A program made the position numbers and the translations under genes. The notes beneath the pieces were generated by a model, which was not told the DNA's origin, ran no database searches, and worked only from the letters and a program-made list of their open reading frames with translations. DNA of 64,000 nt from Cladorhizidae sp. MBARI D1340-BT2 (lineage: Eukaryota > Porifera > Demospongiae > Poecilosclerida > Cladorhizidae), in assembly GCA_028752905.1 (NCBI GenBank), contig JAQNBH010000003.1:31180722-31244721 (forward strand), given 5' to 3'. Positions 38,031-51,014 of the stretch are shown here, piece by piece. Numbering within the stretch: position 1 is the first letter of the stretch; each line of letters opens with the position of its first letter.

Positions 38031-41000
38031 TATCCTGATGAAGGCCACAGCATCTAGTCATTATTCCTGATGAAAGCTAGAGCATCTAGTCATTATCCTG
38101 ATGAAGGCCACAGCATCTAGTCATTATTCCTGATGAAGGCTAGAGCACCTAGTCATTATTCCAGATGAAGGCTAGAGCATCTAGTCATTATTCCTGATGA
38201 AGGCTAGAGTTTCTAGTCATTATTCCTGATGAAGGCTAGAGCATCTAGTCATTATTCCTGATGAAGGCTAGAGCATCTAGTCATTATTCCTAATGAAGGT
38301 TAGGCTAGATCATCTAGTCATTATTCCTGATGACTAGAGCATCAGTTATTCTAGTATTATTCCTGATGACTAGAGCAACTAGTCATTATTCAAGATCGTC
38401 ATTATCCTGATGAAGGCTGGAGCATCTAGTCATTATTCCTTGATGAAGGCTAGAGCATCTAGTCATTATTCCTGATGAAAGTCAGAGCATCTAGTCATTA
38501 TTCATTGATGAAGGCTAGAGCACCTAGTCATTATTCCTTATGAAGGTCAGAGCATCTAGTCATTATTCCTGATGATGGCTAGAGCATCTAGTCATTAGTC
38601 CTGATGAAGGCTAGATTATCTAGTCATTATTCCTGATGACTAGAGCATCTAGTCATTATTCCTGATAATTATTATTCCTGATGAAGGCTGGAGCTTCTAG
38701 TTATTATTCCTGATGAAGGCTAGAGTATTTAGTCATTATTCCTGATGAAGGCAGAGCATCTAGTCATTATTCCTTGATGAAGGCTAGAGCATCTAGTTAT
38801 TAGTCCTTGATGAATGCTAGAGCATCTAGTCATTATTCCTGATGAAGGTCAGAGTATCTAGTCATTATTCCTGATTAAGCCTAGTCATTATTTATGATGA
38901 AGGCTGGAGCATATAGTCAATATTCCTGATGAAGGAGTCATTATTCCTGATGAAGGTGGAGCATCTAGTCATTAAGGCTGGAGCATCTAGTCATTATTCC
39001 TGGTGAAGACTAGAGCATCTAGTCATTATTCCTGATGAAGGCTAGAGCATCTAGTAATTATTCCTGATGAAGGCTATAGACATTATTCCTGATGAAGGCT
39101 AGAGCATCTAGTCATTATTCCTGGAGCATTTAGTCATTATTCCTGATGAAGGCTAGAGCATCTAGTCATTATTCCTGATGAAGGCTAGAGCATCTAGTCA
39201 TTATTCCTGATGAAGGCTAGAGCATCTAGTCATTATCCTGATGAAGGCCACAGCATCTAGTCATTATTCCTGATGAAGGCTAGAACACCTAGTCATTATT
39301 CCTGATGAAGGCTAGAGCATCTAGTCATTATTGCTGATGAAGGCTAGAGCATCTAGTCATTATTCCTGATGAAGGCTAGAGCACCTAGTCATTATTCCTG
39401 ATGAAGGCTAGAGCATCTAGTCATTATTCCTGATGAAGGCTAGAGCATCTAGTCATTATTCCTGATGAAGGCTAGAGCATCTAGTCATTATTCCTGATGA
39501 AGGCTAGAGCATCTAGTCGTTATTCCTGATGACTAGAGCATCTAGTCATTATTCCTGATGAAAGTCAGAGCATCTAGTCATTATTCATTGATGAAGGCTA
39601 GAGCATCTAGTCATTATTCCTGATGAAGGTCAGAGCATCTAGTCATTATTCCTGATGAAGGCTAGAGCATCAAGTCATTATTCCTGATGAAGGCTAGAGC
39701 ATCTAGTCATTATTCCTGATGAAGACTAGAACATCTAGTCATTATTCCTGATGAAGGCTAGAGCATCTAGTCATTATTCCTGATGAAGGCTAGAGCATCT
39801 AGTCATTATTCCTGATGAAGCTATAGCACCTAGTCATTATTCCTGATGAAGGCTGGAGCTTCTAGTCAATATTCCTGATGATGGCTAGAGCATCTAGTCA
39901 TTAATCCTGATGAAGGCTAGAGCACCTAGTCATTATTCCTGATGAAGGCTAGAGCATCTAGTCATTATTCCTGATGAAGGCTAGAGCATCTAGTCATTAT
40001 TCCTGATGAAGGCTAGAGCATCTGGTCATTATTCCTGATGAAGGCTAGAGCATCTAGTCATTATTCTTGATGACTAGAGCATCTAGTCATTATTCCTGAT
40101 GAAGGCTAGAGCATCTAGTCATTATCCTGATGAAGGCCACAGCATCTAGTCATTATTCATGATGAAGGCTAGAGCACCTAGTCATTATTCCTGATGAAGG
40201 CTAGAACACCTAGTCAATATTCCTGATGAAGGCTAGAGCATCTAGTCATTATTGCTGATGAAGGCTAGAGCATCTAGTCATTATTCCTGATGAAGGCTAG
40301 AGCACCTAGTCATTATTCCTGATGAAGGCTAGAGCATCTAGTCATTATTCCTGATGAAGGCTAGAGCATCTAGTCATTATTCCTGATGAAGGCTAGAGCA
40401 TCTAGTCATTATTCCTGATGAAGGCTAGAGCATCTAGTCATTATTCCTGATGAAGCTAGAGCATCTAGTCATTATTCCTGATCAAGGATAGAGCATCTAG
40501 TCATTATTCCTGATGAAGGCTGGAGTATCTAGTCAATATTCCTGATGAAGGCTAGAGCATCTAGTCATTATTCCTAATGAAGGCTAGACTAGAGCATCTA
40601 GTCATTATTCCTGATGACTAGAGCATCTAGTCATTATTCCTGATGACTAGAGCATCTAGTCATTATTCCTGATAGTCATTATTCCTGATGAAGGCTGGAG
40701 CATGTAGTCATTATTCCTGATGAAGGCAAGACATCTGGTCATTATTCCTTGATGAAGGTTAGAGCATCTAGTCATTATTCCTTGATGAAGGCTACAGCAT
40801 CTTGTCATTATTCCTGATGAAAGTCAGAGCATCTAATCATTATTCATTTATGAAGGCTAGAGCACCTAGTCATTATTCCTGATGAAGGTCAGAGCATCTA
40901 GTCATTATTCCTGATGATGGCAAGAGCATCTAGTCATTAGTCCTGATGAAGACTAGAGCATCTAATCATTATTCCTGATGACTAGAGCATCTAGTCATTA

Positions 41001-43711
41001 TTCCTGGTAGTTATTATTCCTGGAAGCTTCTAGTCATTATTCCTGATGAAGGCTAGAGCATTTAGTCATTATTCCTAAGCATCTAGTCATTATTCCTTGA
41101 TGAAAGCTAGAGCATCTAGTTATTATTCCTTGATGATTATTCCTAATGAAGGTCAGAGCATCTAGTCATTATTCCTGATGAAGGCTAGAGCACCTAGTCA
41201 TTATTTATGATGAAGGATTCCTGATGAAGGCTAGAGCATCTAGTCATTATTCCTGATGAAGGCTAGAGCATCTAGTCATTATTCCTGATAGTCATTATTC
41301 CTGATGAAGGCTGGAGCATCTAGTCATTATTCCTGATGAAGGCTGGAGCATCTAGTCATTATTCCTGATGAAGGCTGGAGCATCTAGTCATTATTCCTGA
41401 TGAAGGCTAGAGCATCTAGTCATTATTCCTGATGAAGGCTAGAGCATCTAGTCATTATTCCTGATGAACGCTAGAGCATTTAGTCATTATTCCTGATGAA
41501 GGCTAGAGCATCTTCATTATTCCTGATGAAGGCTAGAGCATCTAGTCATTATTCCTGATGAAGGCTAGAGCATCTAGTCATTAATCCTGATGAAGGCTAG
41601 AGCATCTAGTCATTATTCCTGATGAAGGCTAGAGCATCTAGTCATTATTCCTGATGAAGGCTGGAGCATCTAGTCAATATTCCTGATGAAGGCTAAAGCA
41701 TCTAGTCATTATTCCTGATGAAGGCTAGTCTAGAGCATCTAGTAATTATTCCTGATGACTAGAGCATCTAGTCATTATTCCTCATAGTCATTACTCTTGA
41801 TGAAGACTGGAGCATCTAGTCATTATTCCTGATGAAGGCTAGAGCATCTAGTCATTATTCCTGATGAAGGCTAGAGCATCTAGTCATTATTGCTGATGAA
41901 GGCTAGAGCATCTAGTCATTATTCCTGATGAAGGCTAGAGCACCTAGTCATTATTCCTGATGAAGGCTAGAGCATCTAGTCATTATTCCTGATGAAGGCT
42001 AGAGCATCTAGTCATTATTCCTGATGAAGGCTAGAGCATCTAGTCATTATTCCTGATGAAGGCTAGAGCATCTAGTCGTTATTCCTGATGACTAGAGCAT
42101 CTAGTCATTATTCCTGATAGTCATTATTCCTAATGAAGGCTGGAGCATCTATTCATTATTCCTGATGAAAGTCAGAGCATCTAGTCATTATTCATTGTTG
42201 AAGGCTAGAGCATCTAGTCATTATTCCTGATGAAGGTCAGAGCATCTAGTCATTATTCCTGATGAAGGCTAGAGCATCAAGTCATTATTCCTGATGAAGG
42301 CTAGAGCATCTAGTCATTATTCCTGATGAAGACTAGAACATCTAGTCATTATTCCTGATGAAGGCTAGAGCATCTAGTCATTATTCCTGATGAAGGCTAG
42401 AGCATCTAGTCATTATTCCTGATGAAGCTATAGCACCTAGTCATTATTCCTGATGAAGGCTGGAGCTTCTAGTCAATATTCCTGATGATGGCTAGAGCAT
42501 CTAGTCATTAGTCCTGATGAAGGCTAGAGCACCTAGTCATTATTCCTGATGAAGGCTAGAGCATCTAGTCAATATTCCTGATGAAGGCTAGAGCATCTAG
42601 TCATTATTCCTGATGAAGGCTAGAGCATCTGGTCATTATTCCTGATGAAGGCTAGAGCATCTAGTCATTATTCTTGATGACTAGAGCATCTAGTCATTAT
42701 TCCTGATAGTCATTATTCCTAATGAAGGCTGGAGCATCTATTCATTATTCCTGATGAAAGTCAGAGCATCTAGTCATTATTCCTGATGAAGGTCAGAGCA
42801 TCTAGTCATTATTCCTGATGAAGTCTAGAGCATCTAGTCATTATTCCTGATGAAGGCTAGAGCATCTAGTCATTATTCCTGATGAAGGCTAGAGCATCTA
42901 GTCATTATCCTGATGAAGGCCACAGCATCTAGTCATTATTCATGATGAAGGCTAGAGCACCTAGTCATTATTCCTGATGAAGGCTAGAACACCTAGTCAA
43001 TATTCCTGATGAAGGCTAGAGCATCTAGTCATTATTGCTGATGAAGTCTAGAGCATCTAGTCATTATTCCTGATGAAGGCTAGAGCACCTAGTCATTATT
43101 CCTGATGAAGGCTAGAGCATCTAGTCATTATTCCTGATGAAGGCTAGAGCATCTAGTCATTATTCCTGATGAAGGCTAGAGCATCTAGTCATTATTCCTG
43201 ATGAAGGCTAGAGCATCTAGTCATTATTCCTGATGAAGGCTAGAGCATCTAGTCATTATTCCTGATCAAGGATAGAGCATCTAGTCATTATTCCTGATGA
43301 AGGATAGATCATCTAGTCATTATTCCTGATGAAGGCTGGAGTATCTAGTCAATATTCCTGATGAAGGCTAGAGCATCTAGTCATTATTCCTAATGAAGGC
43401 TAGGCTAGAGCATCTAGTCATTATTCCTGATGACTAGAGCATCTAGTCATTATTCCTGATGACTAGAGCATCTAGTCATTATTCCTGATAGTCATTATTC
43501 CTGATGAAGGCTGGAGCATGTAGTCATTATTCCTGATGAAGGCAAGACATCTGGTCATTATTCCTTGATGAAGGTTAGAGCATCTAGTCATTATTCCTTG
43601 ATGAAGGCTACAGCATCTTGTCATTATTCCTGATGAAAGTCAGAGCATCTAATCATTATTCATTGATGAAGGCTAGAGCAGCTAGTCATTATTCCTGATG
43701 AAGGTCAGAGC
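38031..43711. repeat. Mosaic segment of gamma-like and delta-like blocks
   Basis: From GGCCACAGC monomers onward, this segment reuses gamma blocks (TCATTAAGGCTGG near 38,970; 29-bp cassettes) in a new order. About 39.5-41.1 kb and about 42.0-43.9 kb correspond at offsets from 2,559 (CTAGTCGTTATTCCTGATGAC at 39.5 and 42.07 kb) to 2,816 (GACATCTGG at 40,731 and 43,547), so they are tandem relatives with several monomers gained or lost. About 41.28-41.95 kb (with GAACGCTAGAGCATTTAG at about 41,466) resembles the delta units after 56.6 kb. GGCCTGAG monomers, common before 37.8 kb, are no longer seen. Long runs of canonical 32-mers occur here. Confidence 0.75.
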
Positions 43712-45931
43712 ATCTAGTCATTATTCCTGATGATGGCAAGAGCATCTAGTCATTAGTCCTGATGAAGACTAGAGCATCTAATCATTATTCCTGATGACTA
43801 GAGCATCTAGTCATTATTCCTGGTAGTTATTATTCCTGGGAGCTTCTAGTCATTATTCCTGATGAAGGCTAGAGCATTTAGTCATTATTCCTAAGCATCT
43901 AGTCATTATTCCTTGATGAAGGCTAGAGCATCTAGTCATTATACCTGATGAAGGCTGGAGTATCTAGTCAATATTCCTGATGAAGGCTAGAGCATCTAGT
44001 CATTATTTCTAATGAAGGTTAGGCTAGATCATCTAGTCATTATTCCTGATGACTAGAGCATCAGTTATTCTAGTATTATTCCTGATGACTAGAGCAACTA
44101 GTCATTATTCCTGATCGTCATTATCCTGATGAAGGTTGGAGCATCTAGTCATTATTCCTTGATGAAGGCTAGAGCATCTAGTCATTATTCCTGATGAAAG
44201 TCAGAGCATCTAGTCATTATTCATTGATGAAGGCTAGAGCACCTAGTCATTATTCCTTATGAAGGTCAGAGCATCTAGTCATTATTCCTGATGATGGCTA
44301 GAGCATCTAGTCATTAGTCCTGATGAAGGCTAGATTATCTAGTCATTATTCCTGATGACTAGAGCATCTAGTCATTATTCCTGATAATTATTATTCCTGA
44401 TGAAGGCTGGAGCTTCTAGTCATTATTCCTGATGAAGGCTAGAGTATTTAGTCATTATTCCTGTTGAAGGCAGAGCATCTAGTCATTATTCCTTGATGAA
44501 GGCTAGAGCATCTAGTTATTATTCCTTGATGAATGCTAGAGTATCTAGTCATTATTCCTGATGAAGGTCAGAGAATCTAGTCATTATTCCTGATGAAGGC
44601 TAGAGCACCTAGTCATTATTTATGATGAAGGCTGGAGCATATAGTCAATATTCCTGATGAAGGCTAGAGCACCTAGTCGTTATTCCTTATGAAGGTCAGA
44701 GCATCTAGTCATTATTCCTGATGATGGCTAGAGCATCTAGTCATTAGTCCTGATGAAGGCTAGATTATCTAGTCATTATTCCTGATGACTAGAGCATCTA
44801 GTCATTATTCCTGATAATTATTATTCCTGATGAAGGCTGGAGCTTCTAGTCATTATTCCTGACGAAGGCTAGAGTATTTAGTCATTATTCCTGATTTAGG
44901 CAGAGCATCTAGTCATTATTCCTTGATGAAGGCTAGAGCATCTAGTTATTATTCCGTGATGAATGCTAGAGTATCTAGTCATTATTCCTGATGAAGGTCA
45001 GAGAATCTAGTCATTATTCCTGATGAAGGCTAGAGCACCTAGTCATTATTTATGATGAAGGCTGGAGCATATAGTCAATATTCCTGATGAAGGCTAGAGC
45101 ATCTAGTCATTATTCCTGATGAAGGCTGTAGCAACTAGTCATTAAGGCTGGAGCATCTAGTCATTATTCCTGATGAAGACTAGAGCATCTAGTCATTATT
45201 CCTGATGAAGGCTAGAGCATCTAGTAATTATTCCTGATGAAGGCTATAGTCATTATTCCTGATGAAGGCTAGAGCATCTAGTCATTATTCCTGGAGCATT
45301 TAGTCATTATTCCTGATGAAGGCTAGAGCATCTAGTCATTATTCCTGATGAAGGCTAGAGCATCTAGTCATTATTCCTGATGAAGGCTAGAGCATCTAGT
45401 CATTATCCTGATGAAGGCCACAGCATCTAGTAATTATTCCTGATGAAGGCTAGAGCACCTAGTTATTATTCCTGATGAAGGCTAGAACACCTAGTCATTA
45501 TTCCTGATGAAGGCTAGAGCATCTAGTCATTATTGCTGTTGAAGGCTAGAGCATCTAGTCATTATTCCTGATGAAGACTAGAGCATCTATCTGATGAAGG
45601 CTAGAGCATCTAGTCATTATTCCTGATGAAGGCTAGAGCATCTAGTCATTATCCTGATGAAGGCCACAGCATCTAGTCATTATTCCTGATGAAGGCTAGA
45701 GCACCTAGTCATTATTGCTGATGAAGGCTAGAATGCCTAGTTATTATTCCTGATGAAGGCTAGAGCATCTAGTCGTTATTGCTGATGAAGGCTAGAGCAT
45801 CTAGTCATTATTCCTGATGAAGGCTAGAGCATCTAGTCATTATTCCTGATGAAGGCTGGAGTATCTAGTCAATATTCCTGATGAAGGCTAGAGCATCTAG
45901 TCATTATTCCTAATCAAGGCTAGGCTAGATC
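43712..45931. repeat. 2,220-bp HOR, tandem copy 1
   Basis: The unit opens at CATCTAGTCATTATTCC followed by GATGATGGCAAGAG and closes at GGCTAGGCTAGATCATC. Reading line by line against 45,932-48,151, I find no difference from 43,712 until 45,909/48,130 (CC versus CT). The unit includes TATACCTGATG, ATCAGTTATTCTAG, GACGAAGGC (44,861), GATTTAGGC, TTCCGTGATG, GGCTGTAGCAAC, CCTGGAGCATTTAG and GAATGCCTAG. 2,220 equals 69 x 32 + 12. Confidence 0.93.
44241..45100. repeat. Nested 430-bp tandem pair inside the 2,220-bp unit
   Basis: 44,241-44,670 and 44,671-45,100 share the order CCTTATGAAGGTCAG, GATGATGGC, CATTAGTCC, GATTATCTAG, 29-bp monomer, GATAATTATTATTCC, GGCTGGAGCTTC, GAGTATTTAG, GGCAGAGC, GAATGC, GGTCAGAGAATC and TTTATGATG. 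They differ by a few changes: TCGTTATT, GACGAAGG, GATTTAGGC for GTTGAAGGC, and CCGTGATG for CCTTGATG. The pair is older than the 2,220-bp duplication, since both copies of the latter carry it (46,461-47,320). Confidence 0.87.
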
Positions 45932-48151
45932 ATCTAGTCATTATTCCTGATGATGGCAAGAGCATCTAGTCATTAGTCCTGATGAAGACTAGAGCATCTA
46001 ATCATTATTCCTGATGACTAGAGCATCTAGTCATTATTCCTGGTAGTTATTATTCCTGGGAGCTTCTAGTCATTATTCCTGATGAAGGCTAGAGCATTTA
46101 GTCATTATTCCTAAGCATCTAGTCATTATTCCTTGATGAAGGCTAGAGCATCTAGTCATTATACCTGATGAAGGCTGGAGTATCTAGTCAATATTCCTGA
46201 TGAAGGCTAGAGCATCTAGTCATTATTTCTAATGAAGGTTAGGCTAGATCATCTAGTCATTATTCCTGATGACTAGAGCATCAGTTATTCTAGTATTATT
46301 CCTGATGACTAGAGCAACTAGTCATTATTCCTGATCGTCATTATCCTGATGAAGGTTGGAGCATCTAGTCATTATTCCTTGATGAAGGCTAGAGCATCTA
46401 GTCATTATTCCTGATGAAAGTCAGAGCATCTAGTCATTATTCATTGATGAAGGCTAGAGCACCTAGTCATTATTCCTTATGAAGGTCAGAGCATCTAGTC
46501 ATTATTCCTGATGATGGCTAGAGCATCTAGTCATTAGTCCTGATGAAGGCTAGATTATCTAGTCATTATTCCTGATGACTAGAGCATCTAGTCATTATTC
46601 CTGATAATTATTATTCCTGATGAAGGCTGGAGCTTCTAGTCATTATTCCTGATGAAGGCTAGAGTATTTAGTCATTATTCCTGTTGAAGGCAGAGCATCT
46701 AGTCATTATTCCTTGATGAAGGCTAGAGCATCTAGTTATTATTCCTTGATGAATGCTAGAGTATCTAGTCATTATTCCTGATGAAGGTCAGAGAATCTAG
46801 TCATTATTCCTGATGAAGGCTAGAGCACCTAGTCATTATTTATGATGAAGGCTGGAGCATATAGTCAATATTCCTGATGAAGGCTAGAGCACCTAGTCGT
46901 TATTCCTTATGAAGGTCAGAGCATCTAGTCATTATTCCTGATGATGGCTAGAGCATCTAGTCATTAGTCCTGATGAAGGCTAGATTATCTAGTCATTATT
47001 CCTGATGACTAGAGCATCTAGTCATTATTCCTGATAATTATTATTCCTGATGAAGGCTGGAGCTTCTAGTCATTATTCCTGACGAAGGCTAGAGTATTTA
47101 GTCATTATTCCTGATTTAGGCAGAGCATCTAGTCATTATTCCTTGATGAAGGCTAGAGCATCTAGTTATTATTCCGTGATGAATGCTAGAGTATCTAGTC
47201 ATTATTCCTGATGAAGGTCAGAGAATCTAGTCATTATTCCTGATGAAGGCTAGAGCACCTAGTCATTATTTATGATGAAGGCTGGAGCATATAGTCAATA
47301 TTCCTGATGAAGGCTAGAGCATCTAGTCATTATTCCTGATGAAGGCTGTAGCAACTAGTCATTAAGGCTGGAGCATCTAGTCATTATTCCTGATGAAGAC
47401 TAGAGCATCTAGTCATTATTCCTGATGAAGGCTAGAGCATCTAGTAATTATTCCTGATGAAGGCTATAGTCATTATTCCTGATGAAGGCTAGAGCATCTA
47501 GTCATTATTCCTGGAGCATTTAGTCATTATTCCTGATGAAGGCTAGAGCATCTAGTCATTATTCCTGATGAAGGCTAGAGCATCTAGTCATTATTCCTGA
47601 TGAAGGCTAGAGCATCTAGTCATTATCCTGATGAAGGCCACAGCATCTAGTAATTATTCCTGATGAAGGCTAGAGCACCTAGTTATTATTCCTGATGAAG
47701 GCTAGAACACCTAGTCATTATTCCTGATGAAGGCTAGAGCATCTAGTCATTATTGCTGTTGAAGGCTAGAGCATCTAGTCATTATTCCTGATGAAGACTA
47801 GAGCATCTATCTGATGAAGGCTAGAGCATCTAGTCATTATTCCTGATGAAGGCTAGAGCATCTAGTCATTATCCTGATGAAGGCCACAGCATCTAGTCAT
47901 TATTCCTGATGAAGGCTAGAGCACCTAGTCATTATTGCTGATGAAGGCTAGAATGCCTAGTTATTATTCCTGATGAAGGCTAGAGCATCTAGTCGTTATT
48001 GCTGATGAAGGCTAGAGCATCTAGTCATTATTCCTGATGAAGGCTAGAGCATCTAGTCATTATTCCTGATGAAGGCTGGAGTATCTAGTCAATATTCCTG
48101 ATGAAGGCTAGAGCATCTAGTCATTATTCTTAATCAAGGCTAGGCTAGATC
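45932..48151. repeat. 2,220-bp HOR, tandem copy 2
   Basis: An apparently perfect copy of the preceding unit for about 2.2 kb, with the first mismatch at 48,130 and a second near 48,165 (TTATACC for TTATTCC). After it the sequence goes to 29-bp monomers instead of a third GATGGCAAG start. A third, related copy lies 3,716 bp downstream (49,648 onward; GACGAAGGC at 50,797). It differs at scattered sites, for example TTACTGATCG near 50,046 and CTAGACATTATTCC near 50,910. Confidence 0.93.
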
Positions 48152-49136
48152 ATCTAGTCATTATACCTGATGACTAGAGCATCAGTTATTCTAGTCATTA
48201 TTCCTGATAATTATTATTCCTGATGAAGGCTGGAGCTTCTAGTCATTATTCCTGATTAAGGCTAGAGTATTTAGTTATTATTCCTTGATGAATGCTAGAG
48301 CATCTAGTCATTATTCCTGATGAAGGTCAGAGAATCTAGTCATTATTCCTGATGAAGGATAGAGCACCTAGTCATTATTTATGATGAAGGCTGGAGCATA
48401 TAGTCAATATACCTGATGAAGGCTAGAGCATCTAGTCATTATTCCTGATGAAGGCTGGAGCATCTAGTCATTAAGGCTGGTGCATCTAGTCATTATTCCT
48501 GATGAAGACTAGAGCATCTAGTCATTATTCCTGATGAAGGCTAGAGCATCTAGTAATTATTCCTGATGAAGGCTATAGTCATTATTCCTGATGAAGGCTA
48601 GAGCATCTAGTCATTATTCCTGGAGCATCTAGTCATAATTCCTGATGAAGGCTAGAGCATCTAGTCATTATTCCTGATGAAGGCTAGAGCATCTAGTCAT
48701 TATTCCTGATGAAGGCTAGAGCATCTAGTCATTATACTGATGAAGGCCACAGCATCTAGTCATTATTCCTGATGAAGGCTAGAGCATCTAGTCATTATTC
48801 CTGATGAAGGCTAGAACACCTAGTCATTATTCCTGATGAAGGCTAGAGCATCTAGTCATTATTCCTGATGAAGGCTAGAGCACCAAGTCATTATTCCTTA
48901 TGAAGGCTAGAGCATCTAGTCATTATTCCTGATGAAGGCTAGAGCATCTAGTCATTATTCCTGATGAAGGCTAGAGTATCTGGTCATTATTCGTGATGAA
49001 GGCTAGAGCATCTAGTCATTATTCATGATGACTAGAGCATCTAGTCATTATTCCTGATAGTCATTATTCCTAATGAAGGCTGGAGCATCTATTCATTATT
49101 CCTGATGAAAGTCAGAGCATCTAATCATTATTCCTG
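48152..49136. repeat. Segment repeated at offset 4,016
   Basis: About 48,200-49,100 matches 52,216-53,116 (GATTAAGGCTAGAG at 48,254 and 52,270; CATTATACTG at 48,730 and 52,746), and through the 2,195-bp duplication again at 54,411-55,311. Markers include CATTAAGGCTGGTGC, CATAATTCC, CACCAAGTC, TATCTGGTC and ATTCGTGATG. It lacks about 300 bp of 29-bp and GATCGTC monomers present at the equivalent place near 51.9 kb. Confidence 0.82.
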
Positions 49137-51014
49137 ATGAAGGCTAGAGCATCTAGTCATTATTCCTGATGAAGGCTAGAGCATCTAGTCATTATTCCTG
49201 ATCAAGGATAGAGCATCTAGTCATTATTCCTGATGAAGGATAGATCATCTAGTCATTATTCCTGATGAAGGCTGGAGTATCTAGTCAATATTCCTGATGA
49301 AGGCTAGAGCATCTAGTCATTATTCCTAATGAAGGCTAGGCTAGAGCATCTAGTCATTATTCCTGATGACTAGAGCATCTAGTCATTATTCCTGATGACT
49401 AGAGCATCTAGTCATTATTCCTGATAGTCATTATTCCTGATGAAGGCTGGAGCATGTAGTCATTATTCCTGATGAAGGCAAGACATCTGGTTATTATTCC
49501 TTGATGATGGTTAGAGCATCTAGTCATTATTCCTTGATGAAGGCTACAGCATCTTGTCATTATTCCTGATGAAAGTCAGAGCATCTAATCATTATTCATT
49601 GATGAAGGCTAGAGCAGCTAGTCATTATTCCTGATGAAGGTCAGAGCATCTAGTCATTATTCCTGATGATGGCAAGAGCATCTAGTCATTAGTCCTGATG
49701 AAGACTAGAGCATCTAATCATTATTCCTGATGACTAGAGCATCTAGTCATTATTCCTGGTAGTTATTATTCCTGGGAGCTTCTAGTCATTATTCCTGATG
49801 AAGGCTAGAGCATTTAGTCATTATTCCTAAGCATCTAGTCATTATTCCTTGATGAAGGCTAGAGCATCTAGTCATTATACCTGATGAAGGCTGGAGTATC
49901 TAGTCAATATTCCTGATGAAGGCTAGAGCATCTAGTCATTATTCCTAATGAAGGTTAGGCTAGATCATCTAGTCATTATTCCTGATGACTAGAGCATCAG
50001 TTATTCTAGTATTATTCCTGATGACTAGAGCAACTAGTCATTATTACTGATCGTCATTATCCTGATGAAGGTTGGAGCATCTAGTCATTATTCCTTGATG
50101 AAGGCTAGAGCATCTAGTCATTATTCCTGATGAAAGTCAGAGCATCTAGTCATTATTCATTGATGAAGGCTAGAGCACCTAGTCATTATTCCTTATGAAG
50201 GTCAGAGCATCTAGTCATTATTCCTGATGATGGCTAGAGCATCTAGTCATTAGTCCTGATGAAGGCTAGATTATCTAGTCATTATTCCTGATGACTAGAG
50301 CATCTAGTCATTATTCCTGATAATTATTATTCCTGATGAAGGCTGGAGCTTCTAGTCATTATTCCTGATGAAGGCTAGAGTATTTAGTCATTATTCCTGT
50401 TGAAGGCAGAGCATCTAGTCATTATTCCTTGATGAAGGCTAGAGCATCTAGTTATTATTCCTTGATGAATGCTAGAGTATCTAGTCATTATTCCTGATGA
50501 AGGTCAGAGAATCTAGTCATTATTCCTGATGAAGGCTAGAGCACCTAGTCATTATTTATGATGAAGGCTGGAGCATATAGTCAATATTCCTGATGAAGGC
50601 TAGAGCACCTAGTCGTTATTCCTTATGAAGGTCAGAGCATCTAGTCATTATTCCTGATGATGGCTAGAGCATCTAGTCATTAGTCCTGATGAAGGCTAGA
50701 TTATCTAGTCATTATTCCTGATGACTAGAGCATCTAGTCATTATTCCTGATAATTATTATTCCTGATGAAGGCTGGAGCTTCTAGTCATTATTCCTGACG
50801 AAGGCTAGAGTATTTAGTCATTATTCCTGATTTAGGCAGAGCATCTAGTCATTATTCCTTGATGAAGGCTAGAGCATCTAGTTATTATTCCGTGATGAAT
50901 GCTAGAGTATCTAGACATTATTCCTGATGAAGGTCAGAGAATCTAGTCATTATTCCTGATGAAGGCTAGAGCACCTAGTCATTATTTATGATGAAGGCTG
51001 GAGCATATAGTCAA
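49137..51014. repeat. Copy of 43,201-45,078 at offset 5,936
   Basis: GATCAAGGATAG (43,264 and 49,200), GACATCTGG (43,547 and 49,483) and GACGAAGG (44,861 and 50,797) all give 5,936 bp, which equals 2,220 + 3,716. The stretch therefore corresponds to the region at 43-45 kb as it was before the 2,220-bp duplication inserted a second copy. Small differences (GGTTATTATTCC and GATGATGGTTAG near 49,495-49,513) show it is an older relationship than that duplication. Confidence 0.85.
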
